Positions 22,468-29,916 of a stretch of DNA of 34,210 nt are shown here, one piece after another. Made by a program: the position numbers and the translations under genes. The notes beneath the pieces were generated by a model. It saw only the letters and a list, made by a program, of their open reading frames with translations. It was not told the origin of the DNA and ran no database searches. Origin of the DNA: Pseudoflavonifractor capillosus (GTDB lineage Bacteria > Bacillota > Clostridia > Oscillospirales > Oscillospiraceae); NCBI RefSeq assembly GCF_016899775.1, contig NZ_JACJJE010000036.1, positions 1 through 34,210 of the forward strand. The letters are read 5' to 3'. Positions within the stretch are counted from its first letter, which is position 1. Each line of letters begins with the position of its first letter.

Positions 22468-23034
22468 TTGCATCGCAAACGAATTTTGGGGGCCGCTGCA
22501 ATAATAGCTGCTATTATTGCAGCGGCCCTTTTCATTGGGACACGGGGAGGATGGTACCTCACGGTGCGGGACGAGCACAGTGGGGAGCTCTATGCCAGTT
22601 ACCGGGTACAGCCGGGGGAGCAGGTGGGCCTGGGGTTTATCCACTCTGTAAACCTGTACCCGCTGCTGGATGTGTTTCAGGTGGGGGAGGACGGCGTTCT
22701 ATATGCGGAGACCACCATCTACTATCAGTTCGGCGCGGGCGTCCAGACAGAATTGAACCCGGGAGAGACGTTCCGGGTGGGCGAGGACGGCGCGCTGATT
22801 GTAGACAATATCCATCAGCCCTTTCCGGAGCTGAGCTCTTCGGCGGGGGGATTTTCTGACCGCACCCTGCTGCTGGGAGAGGTGAGTCAGGACTACCCGC
22901 AGATCAAAGATTTGATCGGCGTGTACACCGGACAACTGGAGACCCAGGTGGGAAATACCAGGGTCATCAGTCTCAGCGAGCTGTGCGGAAAAGATTCCAT
23001 CATCACTTTGTCCTGTGAGTACCGGTCTTTTTAA
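22468..23034 (+). CDS. DUF1850-type protein of the TAXI-TRAP operon
   Basis: 188 residues with an N-terminal membrane helix (about 6-24, Ala/Ile-rich) and an exported beta-rich domain. The phrases TVRDEHSGELYASYRV and GFIHSVNLYPLLDVFQV match the DUF1850 family, which is regularly encoded between TAXI receptors and their permeases. Its role in transport is not established. A TTG at 22468 is the only reasonable start that keeps the membrane helix; GGGAAAG lies about 10 bases before it. The codons of the helix contain an 18-bp perfect inverted repeat followed by TTTT. The next gene starts 28 bp after its stop. Confidence 0.78.
   Translation: MHRKRILGAAAIIAAIIAAALFIGTRGGWYLTVRDEHSGELYASYRVQPGEQVGLGFIHSVNLYPLLDVFQVGEDGVLYAETTIYYQFGAGVQTELNPGETFRVGEDGALIVDNIHQPFPELSSSAGGFSDRTLLLGEVSQDYPQIKDLIGVYTGQLETQVGNTRVISLSELCGKDSIITLSCEYRSF
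22490..22532 (+). terminator. Terminator-like hairpin inside the DUF1850 coding sequence
   Basis: GGGCCGCTGCAATAATAG (22490-22507), loop CTG, exact complement (22511-22528), then TTTT. The stem codes for the Ala-Ile-rich membrane helix. It could attenuate transcription between receptor and permease genes, or stabilise the receptor mRNA. Confidence 0.65.
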
Positions 23035-23062
23035 ATGTGTGACAAAAAGGAGGAGAGCGATT

Positions 23063-25225
23063 GTGGAAGAAAAAGAAAAACGGACGGTAGAAGATTCTTC
23101 CCCTATCGACGTAGACGTAGGAACTGCGGCCGATGTGGAAGCGGTCATGAAAAAGTATGACCGGGAGTCCAACACAAAGATCTGGGAGGGGCTGCCCAAG
23201 CAGGTCATCCGCTACGCCATGGCGCTGTTTATGATCTTCATGGTGTACGTGAGCATGTTCTCCAGCATGGACGGCAGCGTCCGCCGCTGCTGGTTCCTGG
23301 GACTGATCCTGGTGTTCGTTTACATCATGTACCCCATCAAGAAGGGCGCGGTCACCCGGGTCAACTATATGCCCTGGTACGACATTGTGCTGGCGGTGCT
23401 GTCCATTGGCACCTTCGGCTATCAGATCTATTTCCTGGACGACCTGATCTACAAAGGAAGCCGCCTGGATACCATTGATATCATCATCGGTACGCTGGCG
23501 ATTCTGCTGCTCATTGAGGCCTGCCGCCGGGTGGTGGGCATCCCGATTATCGTGGTGGTGGTGGCCTTTATGGCCTATGCCCTGCTGGGTTCGGGAATGG
23601 AATTCAAGGATCTGATCTACACCCTGTTCTACACCACTCAGGGCATTCTGGGTACCCCCATCCAGGTGTGCTCCACCTACATCTTCCTGTTCGTCCTGTT
23701 CGGCGCCTTCCTGGAGGCCACCGGCATTGCGGCCTTCTTCATTGACCTGGCCAATGCCATCGCCGGTTCGGCTACCGGCGGCCCGGCCAAGGTGGCTGTC
23801 ATCTCCTCCGCCCTGTGCGGCATGGTGTCCGGCTCCTCCGTGGGCAACACCGTGACCACCGGCTCGGTGACCATCCCCCTGATGAAGAAAACCGGCTATC
23901 CGCCCCAGTTTGCCGGCGCGGTGGAGGCGGCGGCCTCTACCGGCGGTCAGATCATGCCCCCCATTATGGGCGCGGCGGCCTTTCTGATGGCTGAGATGAC
24001 CGGCGAGTCCTACAACACCATTATCATCCGGGCAATCCTGCCTGCGTTCCTGTATTTTGCCGGTATCTTCATCATGGTGCACTTCAAGGCCAAGTCCATG
24101 GGGCTGAAGGGCCTGAAGCGGTCTGAGCTGCCGAAATTCCGGGACATCTGGCCCAAGTTCTACCTGCTGCTCCCCCTGGTGGTGCTGGTGTATACCGTCA
24201 TGCAGACCGGCTCCTTTACCATGGCCTACTGTGCGGTGGTCTCCTCCCTGGTGGCCATCGTGGCCAGCATGATGGACCGGGAGAAGAGCGTGGGACGCAA
24301 GCTGCTGATGCTGATTCCCGGCATTCCCCTGCTGATTTACGCCTTCGGCATGCCCAATCTGACGGCGATCTTCCCCAACGCCACTTCCCAGGAGCTGTAT
24401 GCCTACCGGGATCTGATGACCACCTGGTTCCTGCCCATCTTCTTCGTGCTGTTCATTATCTTTACCCTGATCAGCGAGCCCAACCGGAAGAATGTGCAGA
24501 CCTACGTCACCGCTCTGGAGGGCGGCACCAAGAGCTGCCTGTCCGTGGGCGTGGCCTGCGGCATGGCGGGCATTGTGGCCGGCGTGGTAACCTCCACCGG
24601 TCTGGGCCAGATTATCATCAACGCCATTGTGGCAGTGGCGGGCGACCAGCTGATCATCGCGCTGGTGCTGACTATGCTGTGCTGTATTGTTCTGGGCATG
24701 GGCGTGCCTACCACGGCGAACTACGTGATCATGGCCACCACCTGCGCCCCAATCCTGATCCAGATGGGCGTGCCCCTGATGGCGGCTCACTTCTTCGTGT
24801 TCTACTTCGGTATCGTGGCTGACATTACGCCTCCTGTGGCTCTGGCCGCCTATGCCGGCTCCGCCATTGCCAAGGCTGACCCCATGAAGACCGGCCTGAA
24901 CGCCACCCGTCTGGCCATCGCCGCCTTCATCGTCCCCTACATCTTCGTGTTCAGCCCCATCATGCTGTTCATCGGCGAGTATACCGCCTTTGACGTGGTG
25001 CGGATCACCATCACCTCCTTCTGCGGCATGTTCCTGCTGGGCGCAGGCCTCATCGGCTTCATGCTCCGCAAGCTGAACATGGTGCTGCGGCTGGTGTGCA
25101 TCGCCGCCGGCCTGTGCATGATCGACCCCGGCGCCTTCACCGATATGATCGGCGCGGTGATCCTGGTCGTCATGATTGTCTATCAGGTGATGCTCAACAA
25201 AAAGGAGGCCGTACGGCCCGCCTGA
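23063..25225 (+). CDS. TRAP transporter fused permease (4TM/12TM), TAXI type
   Basis: 720 residues from GTG at 23063, which has AAGGAGG nine bases upstream. After a charged cytoplasmic N-terminus of about 50 residues come some 16-18 hydrophobic segments: the small-subunit part (about 50-150) fused to the large DctM-like part. Typical motifs include GGPAKVAVISSALCGMVSGSSVGNT and GQIMPPIMGAAAFLMAEM in the first half and MGVPTTANYVIMATTCAP and ADITPPVALAAYAGSAIA in the second half, an internal duplication. It uses the ion gradient to import the solute bound by the receptor at 21,369. A strong terminator follows. Confidence 0.95.
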   Translation: MEEKEKRTVEDSSPIDVDVGTAADVEAVMKKYDRESNTKIWEGLPKQVIRYAMALFMIFMVYVSMFSSMDGSVRRCWFLGLILVFVYIMYPIKKGAVTRVNYMPWYDIVLAVLSIGTFGYQIYFLDDLIYKGSRLDTIDIIIGTLAILLLIEACRRVVGIPIIVVVVAFMAYALLGSGMEFKDLIYTLFYTTQGILGTPIQVCSTYIFLFVLFGAFLEATGIAAFFIDLANAIAGSATGGPAKVAVISSALCGMVSGSSVGNTVTTGSVTIPLMKKTGYPPQFAGAVEAAASTGGQIMPPIMGAAAFLMAEMTGESYNTIIIRAILPAFLYFAGIFIMVHFKAKSMGLKGLKRSELPKFRDIWPKFYLLLPLVVLVYTVMQTGSFTMAYCAVVSSLVAIVASMMDREKSVGRKLLMLIPGIPLLIYAFGMPNLTAIFPNATSQELYAYRDLMTTWFLPIFFVLFIIFTLISEPNRKNVQTYVTALEGGTKSCLSVGVACGMAGIVAGVVTSTGLGQIIINAIVAVAGDQLIIALVLTMLCCIVLGMGVPTTANYVIMATTCAPILIQMGVPLMAAHFFVFYFGIVADITPPVALAAYAGSAIAKADPMKTGLNATRLAIAAFIVPYIFVFSPIMLFIGEYTAFDVVRITITSFCGMFLLGAGLIGFMLRKLNMVLRLVCIAAGLCMIDPGAFTDMIGAVILVVMIVYQVMLNKKEAVRPA

Positions 25226-25262
25226 CAGCGGAACGGCCTGCCCAAACTTTTCAGACAGAACT

Positions 25263-25298
25263 GCGGCTCCTCCCATCGGGAGGAGCCGCTCTTTTTTT
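25263..25298 (+). terminator. Intrinsic terminator of the TAXI-TRAP operon
   Basis: 12-bp stem GCGGCTCCTCCC / GGGAGGAGCCGC, loop ATC, then TC and seven T residues. Confidence 0.93.
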
Positions 25299-25308
25299 CT
25301 GCCGCGCA

Positions 25309-25337
25309 TTGCCTTATAGGGGAAAATAAGCTATAAT
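25309..25337 (+). promoter_or_regulatory. Sigma-A promoter of the Lrp-aminotransferase operon
   Basis: TTGCCT (25309-25314), 17 bp, perfect TATAAT (25332-25337), 62 bp before the regulator start. Confidence 0.72.
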
Positions 25338-25399
25338 GAAACCAATTCCCGGCTTGTGATTCTGGACGGGAGAAAATCCATACAAGGAGGTCCCAGACT

Positions 25400-25879
25400 A
25401 TGCATACGCTGCTGGAACTGCTGGAACAAGACTGTACTCAACCTACCGCACAGCTGGCCGCACAGGCAGGCATGACCGAGGCAGAGGTAGAGAAGGAGCG
25501 AGCACGCCTGGAGGAGGATGGCGCCATTTTGGGCTATCAGGCGATCATCGACTGGGACCGGGTGAAGCGGGAGAATGTCACTGCCCTCATCGAGGTGAAG
25601 GTGGTCCCCCAGAGCATCGACGGCTTTGACCGCATCGCCGAGCGGATCTACCAGTACGAGGAAGTGGAGAGCATGTATCTGATGAGCGGGTCCTTCGACC
25701 TGACCGTCATCATCTCCGGGCGCACCCTGCGGGAGGTGGCCCAGTTCGTGGGCGAGCGCCTGGCCACCATCGAGGGGGTCACCGGCACCGCCACCCACTT
25801 CATTTTGAAGAAATATAAAGAGAAGCATCTGGTGTTCCGACGTCCGGAGCCCCAAGAAAGGGAGTTTGTATTTTCATGA
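25400..25879 (+). CDS. Lrp/AsnC-family transcriptional regulator
   Basis: 159 residues. An N-terminal helix-turn-helix (about 14-45: TAQLAAQAGMTEAEVEKERARLEEDG, given as a type) leads into the linker ILGYQAIIDW and a C-terminal ligand-binding RAM domain (about 58-140, with MYLMSGSFDLTVIISG). Such proteins sense amino acids or their derivatives. AAGGAGG precedes the ATG. Its last four bases overlap the start of the aminotransferase gene, so the regulator probably responds to the substrate or product of that enzyme. It is slightly shorter at the N-terminus than typical Lrp. The ligand is unknown. Confidence 0.9.
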   Translation: MHTLLELLEQDCTQPTAQLAAQAGMTEAEVEKERARLEEDGAILGYQAIIDWDRVKRENVTALIEVKVVPQSIDGFDRIAERIYQYEEVESMYLMSGSFDLTVIISGRTLREVAQFVGERLATIEGVTGTATHFILKKYKEKHLVFRRPEPQEREFVFS

Positions 25880-27054
25880 ATTATGACCAGATTTTGAATC
25901 AGAAGATCCAGGGCATCAAGCCCTCCGGCATCCGGAAATATTTTGATATTTTGGAGGAGATGACCGACGCCATCACCCTGGGCATCGGCGAGCCCGACTT
26001 TGTCACCCCCTGGCACATCCGGGACGCGGGCATCTACTCCCTGGAGCGGGGCCACACCAAGTACACCTCCAACGCCGGACTGCTCCAGCTTCGTCGGGAA
26101 ATTTCCGCCTACTTGGAGCGGCGTTTTGATCTGCACTACGATTATAAGTCCCAGATTATTGTGACTGTGGGGGGAAGCGAGGCCATTGATCTGGCGCTTC
26201 GTTGCCTGCTTGCCCCAGGGGAGGAGGTCATTATCCCCACCCCCTCCTTCGTGTGCTATGGGCCTTTGACCGAGATGGCGGGGGGAGTGCCCGTCTATGT
26301 GGAGACCAAGGAGGAAAATCAGTTCCGCCTCACCCCCGAGGAGTTGAAGGCGGCCATCACCCCCAAGACCAAGGCGCTGGTGCTGCCCTTCCCCTGTAAT
26401 CCCACCGGCGGCATCATGGAGCGGAAGGACCTGGAGGCCCTGGTGCCCGTTTTGAAGGACACCAACATCATGATCCTCTCTGACGAGATCTACGCCGAGC
26501 TCACCTACGGCCAGAAGCACGTGTCCCCGGCCAACTTGCCGGAACTCTACGACCGTACCATTGTGGTCAACGGCTTCTCCAAGAGCCACGCCATGACCGG
26601 CTGGCGCATGGGCTATTTGTGTGGTCCCGCGCCCCTGATCCAGCAAATGCTCAAGCTCCATCAGTTCGGCATCATGTCCGCCCCAACCACCAGCCAGTAC
26701 GCCGCCATTGAGGCCATGCGCAACGGGGACGGGGACATTGAGCACATGCGGGAGGAGTACGACAGCCGCCGCCGGTATCTGGTGGAGAACCTGAACCGCA
26801 TCGGCCTGACCTGCTTCGAGCCCAAGGGGGCCTTCTATGTGTTCCCCTGCATCCGTTCCAGCGGCCTGACCTCGGAGGAGTTTTGTGAGCGATTCCTGAT
26901 GGAAGAGCGGGTAGCCGTTATCCCCGGAAACGCCTTTGGCCCCGGTGGAGAGGGGTTTGTGCGGGCCTGCTATGCGGTCTCCATGAAGGACATCGCCGAG
27001 GCGGTGAGCCGCATGGACAACTTCCTTCAGAACCTGAAGGGCAAAGAAAATTAA
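25876..27054 (+). CDS. PLP-dependent aminotransferase, class I/II
   Basis: 392 residues, fold-type I. Visible landmarks: TLGIGEPDF near the N-terminus (34-42), GGSEAIDLAL (99-108) for cofactor phosphate binding, NPTGG (175-179), Asp203 in SDEIYAELTY contacting the pyridine nitrogen, and Lys236 in NGFSKSHAMTGWRMGY forming the Schiff base. The family covers aspartate, aromatic and N-acetyl-diaminopimelate aminotransferases (PatA-like); the sequence does not decide which. It overlaps the Lrp-type regulator by 4 bp, so the pair is an amino-acid-responsive unit. The stop lies in a 7-bp tandem repeat. Confidence 0.92.
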   Translation: MNYDQILNQKIQGIKPSGIRKYFDILEEMTDAITLGIGEPDFVTPWHIRDAGIYSLERGHTKYTSNAGLLQLRREISAYLERRFDLHYDYKSQIIVTVGGSEAIDLALRCLLAPGEEVIIPTPSFVCYGPLTEMAGGVPVYVETKEENQFRLTPEELKAAITPKTKALVLPFPCNPTGGIMERKDLEALVPVLKDTNIMILSDEIYAELTYGQKHVSPANLPELYDRTIVVNGFSKSHAMTGWRMGYLCGPAPLIQQMLKLHQFGIMSAPTTSQYAAIEAMRNGDGDIEHMREEYDSRRRYLVENLNRIGLTCFEPKGAFYVFPCIRSSGLTSEEFCERFLMEERVAVIPGNAFGPGGEGFVRACYAVSMKDIAEAVSRMDNFLQNLKGKEN

Positions 27055-27078
27055 GAATTAAGAGTTAAGAATTAAGAA
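27051..27078 (+). repeat. Heptamer tandem repeat (TTAAGAA)n
   Basis: Four near-exact units (TTAAGAA, TTAAGAG, TTAAGAA, TTAAGAA). The aminotransferase stop codon is in the first unit. The spacer to the next gene is otherwise only about 8 bp. Same period as the array at 2073 but different sequence. Confidence 0.8.
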
Positions 27079-27085
27079 TGATCCG

Positions 27086-27793
27086 ATGAATACCGCAGGC
27101 AGCAGTGGGGGAGACCCCTTGAATATAGAGTCCTGGATGGACTTGTTTTTAAAAGAATTACAAAACGTATTTAAAAACCGGCTGGTTTTCGTGGGGCTCC
27201 AGGGCAGCCGGGGCCGGGGAGAGGGCCGGCCGGACAGCGACATCGACGTAGTGGTGGTGCTGGACCGGCTGACCCCCGCCGACCTGGATGTGTATGAGGG
27301 GCTGCTGAAGCGGCTTTCCCACCGGGAGCTGGTGTGCGGTTTTGTGTCCGGAAGAGAGGAGCTGGCCGCCTGGGAGCGGTCCGAGCTGTTCCAGTTTGCC
27401 CGGGACACCCGCCCCTGGCTGGGCTCTCTGGATGAGATTCTCCCGCCGGTGGAGCGGAGGGACATTCAAAAAGCGGTCCACGCCGGGGCCTGCGGCATCT
27501 ACCACGCCGCCGTCCACAACCGGCTCCATGACAAGAGCGTCCCCATGCTGGGGGAGCTCTATAAGCAGGCGGGCTTTCTTCTCCAGGCCAAGCACTTCCT
27601 GGAGACCGGGGAGGACCTGACCCGCTCCCGGGAGCTCCTGCCCCGCCTGGGGGAAGAGGACCGGGCCGTCCTGGAGGGGCGGGAGCGGGCCGCCGCCCTG
27701 TCCGCACCGGAGACACCGGAGTTTCGCGTCCTGTGCGAGACGCTGATCTCCTGGTCCTCCCGGCTCATCCGGGAATATGGGGCGGAAATCTGA
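27086..27793 (+). CDS. Nucleotidyltransferase-domain protein (MNT-like) with helical C-terminus
   Basis: 235 residues. The polymerase-beta-type nucleotidyltransferase signature is at 38-58: LQGSRGRGEGRPDSDIDVVVV, with Gly40-Ser41 and the metal Asp52/Asp54 intact. The C-terminal 120 residues are helical and His-rich at HAGACGIYHAAVHNR, which resembles a HEPN-like or substrate-binding helical domain. Members transfer nucleotides to antibiotics, proteins or RNA; the target is unknown. The start is uncertain: ATG 27086 has no clear ribosome site, while TTG at 27119 has GGGGGAG six bases upstream. It sits after a repeat array and has no clear operon partner. Confidence 0.75.
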   Translation: MNTAGSSGGDPLNIESWMDLFLKELQNVFKNRLVFVGLQGSRGRGEGRPDSDIDVVVVLDRLTPADLDVYEGLLKRLSHRELVCGFVSGREELAAWERSELFQFARDTRPWLGSLDEILPPVERRDIQKAVHAGACGIYHAAVHNRLHDKSVPMLGELYKQAGFLLQAKHFLETGEDLTRSRELLPRLGEEDRAVLEGRERAAALSAPETPEFRVLCETLISWSSRLIREYGAEI

Positions 27794-27883
27794 AAACAGC
27801 GGTTATCTCTGTGCCTCCGCCCCGCAGGGGGCGGAGGCCGGCTCAAACTGTGACGCGATTTTGCGACAGGAGGAATAGAAACG

Positions 27884-28486
27884 ATGTACATTACCTGTTT
27901 GGACATGGAGGGCGTGCTGGTCCCGGAAATCTGGATCGCCTTCGCCGAGGCCAGCGGCATTCCGGAGCTGCGCCGCACCACCCGGGATGAGCCCGACTAC
28001 GACAAGCTCATGCGGTGGCGGCTGGGCATCCTGAAGGAGCACGGCCTGGGTCTGAAGGAAATTCAGGCCACCATCGCCAAAATCGACCCCCTGCCCGGGG
28101 CCAAGGAGTTCCTGGACGAGCTGCGCTCCTTCACCCAGGTCATCATTCTCAGCGACACCTTCGAGGAGTTCGCCATGCCCCTGATGAAGAAGCTGGACTA
28201 CCCCACTATCTTCTGCAACTCCCTGGAGGTGGCCCCCAGCGGGGAGATCACCGGCTTTCAGATGCGCTGTGAGCAGTCCAAGCTCACCACCGTGAAGGCC
28301 CTGCAGTCCATCGGCTACGACACCATCGCCGCCGGGGACAGCTACAACGACCTGGGCATGATCCAGGCCAGCAAGGCGGGCTTCCTGTTCAAGAGCACCC
28401 CGCAGATCAAGGCCGACCACCCGGAGCTGCCCGCCTATGAGGAGTTCGGCGACCTGCTCCGCGCCATCAAGGGGGCTATGGACTAA
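27884..28486 (+). CDS. thrH: ThrH-like HAD phosphatase / phosphotransferase
   Basis: 200 residues of the HAD superfamily. The nucleophile motif is CLDMEGVLVPEIW with Asp7 and Glu9, the D-x-E variant of ThrH rather than D-x-D. Motif II is IILSDTFEEF, and motif III/IV is AAGDSYNDLGM near residue 148. ThrH from Pseudomonas dephosphorylates phosphoserine and can transfer the phosphate to homoserine, linking serine and threonine synthesis. AGGAGG precedes the ATG. A GC-rich hairpin without T-tract (27,813-27,838) lies between it and the nucleotidyltransferase gene. The DUF1015 gene 1.4 kb downstream may share a serine-related role. Confidence 0.9.
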   Translation: MYITCLDMEGVLVPEIWIAFAEASGIPELRRTTRDEPDYDKLMRWRLGILKEHGLGLKEIQATIAKIDPLPGAKEFLDELRSFTQVIILSDTFEEFAMPLMKKLDYPTIFCNSLEVAPSGEITGFQMRCEQSKLTTVKALQSIGYDTIAAGDSYNDLGMIQASKAGFLFKSTPQIKADHPELPAYEEFGDLLRAIKGAMD

Positions 28487-28519
28487 TTCTGCGGACCAAT
28501 CCAGAGAGGAGAGAGACCG

Positions 28520-28753
28520 ATGCTGCTGTTTCTGGGCGGAACACTCGGATTTTCTGTGCTGATCTATGTCGTCCTGGTTCTGTTGGGCGATATGGGTGTG
28601 GTTTTTGGCGGGATTCTCTGCGCGGGCGCGCTTTTCGCGGCGTTGTTCTGTGTCACCCTGCGGCTGATCCGAATTGAGGAAAAGCTGAACGCCCTGACCT
28701 CCAAGACGGAAAAGCCGGAATCGGACCGCGCTTCCAATCACATTGAGGAGTGA
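28520..28753 (+). CDS. Small membrane protein with cytoplasmic helix (paralogue of the next gene)
   Basis: 77 residues: two hydrophobic helices (about 3-23 and 27-48), then RLIRIEEKLNALTSKTEK, a charged amphipathic helix, and an acidic tail. GAGAGGAGAG precedes the ATG. It shares plan and the phrase R-x-EEKL-x-x-(L/I) with the next gene, so the two look like a duplicated pair. No function can be named. Confidence 0.65.
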   Translation: MLLFLGGTLGFSVLIYVVLVLLGDMGVVFGGILCAGALFAALFCVTLRLIRIEEKLNALTSKTEKPESDRASNHIEE

Positions 28754-28801
28754 CCCCACAGAGCAGAAGCAAAGATAGGCTTTGCGAGAGGAGTGTGCTC
28801 T

Positions 28802-29038
28802 ATGAAGACCGTGGCAGTCATTTTTGGATTTATTGTCCTCGTCTACCTGGTGGCCTGGCTAAGCAGCCTTGACCTGTTGACCCTCATCGGGGTCCTGCTC
28901 CTGATTGCTGCGGCGGCTGTGGGGCTGGGAGTGCTGGTGGTCCATTGCCGAGAAGTCCAAAAACAGCGGGACCGGATGGAGGAAAAGCTGGACGGCATAA
29001 TCTCCCAGATGGAGGAGTGGGAGCGGCTCAAAAAGTAA
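28802..29038 (+). CDS. Small membrane protein with coiled-coil tail
   Basis: 78 residues from the ATG at 28802 (GAGAGGAG eight bases upstream; an in-frame GTG at 28793 falls inside that site). Two hydrophobic segments (about 5-22 and 26-48) are followed by a charged helix (EVQKQRDRMEEKLDGIISQ and on) that looks like a short coiled coil. It resembles the preceding gene in size and layout; they are 48 bp apart. Function unknown. It is the last gene before a repeat-filled interval. Confidence 0.65.
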   Translation: MKTVAVIFGFIVLVYLVAWLSSLDLLTLIGVLLLIAAAAVGLGVLVVHCREVQKQRDRMEEKLDGIISQMEEWERLKK

Positions 29039-29916
29039 CCTTTCCCACAGCGTGACGTCCAGGGGGGGCCGCACCTGCAAAGTAGGCGGAAATCTGCCCC
29101 CTCATCCGCCTCACATTCGCTCGGCACCTTCCCCCCAAGGGGAAGGCTTTCGGGCGGCTGATAGCCGCCCCTACGACATTTTGTGAGCAACCGGAACGGC
29201 GCGTCCAGGAGGCCGCGCCCTACGAAAGTAGAAACCTATCTGGGGCGGGAGGGGCAAGCCCCTCCCCTACGAATCGCAAGAGAACCCTCCGTGTCTGGGT
29301 AGGGGAGCCCCTTGGGGCTCCCGCCGGGGGCAAGCCAAGAGGTTACCCTCATCCGCCCCCTTGGAGGGGGAAGGCTTGCGGGCGACCGCAAGGGTCGCCC
29401 CTACGGCGTATTCTGCACCGGTACCGTTGGCTCGGCAGAGCCAGGCGCAGTCGTGGAATCGCATAGGCCCTGAATTTTTGCAAAGCCAGGGCCCCAGTGG
29501 GCCCGGAAGGAATCGCAAGCGACCACTCAGATTTTGCGCGCCGGAAATCCAGCAGCATCAAACAGGAGTGTGTCCCCCGTAATGGGGTCCGGGGAAAGCG
29601 GCCTATGGGCCTAGGCGGAGCGAAGCGGAGCCGTAGCCCATCGGGCGCGTCCCCGGGGGCGTTTTGCCTTCTTTTTCGCCATGGAAAAAGAAGGTCGCCG
29701 CCCGCAGGCGGCGAAATCCCCTGTGCCCCCCGAGACGGCGCGCCGGGTCGTCGCGCCCTACGGAGTAAACGGAAACCGGGCCGGCGGCGAAATCCCCCGC
29801 GAAAAGAACCACCCAGCGGCCCGATGAGGGCATCGGGCCCTACAGAAGTGCGAAAGACGAAGATGTCGGCGAAACTCCCCCTGCATCAAGAGACCAATTA
29901 AAGTGAGTGACCATTG
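29039..29916. repeat. Gene-free interval packed with intergenic repeats
   Basis: About 880 bp with no convincing gene. It contains two related blocks starting CCCTCATCCGCC and ending in GCCGCCCCTACG or GTCGCCCCTACG (29,098-29,176 and 29,347-29,406). There are several short GGGG...CCCCTAC(G) hairpins (around 29,250 and 29,300) and a perfect 11-bp inverted repeat CCTTCTTTTTC/GAAAAAGAAGG (29,667-29,694). Another ...GCGCCCTACGGAG unit is near 29,753. The repeated CCCTACG ends suggest several insertions of one small element family. Stops occur in most frames and no good ribosome site leads an open frame. Confidence 0.7.

Noticed and set aside
23003-25309. 768-codon minus-strand open frame opposite the TRAP permease
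   Set aside because: His/Gly/Asp-rich antisense of membrane-helix codons; not protein-like.
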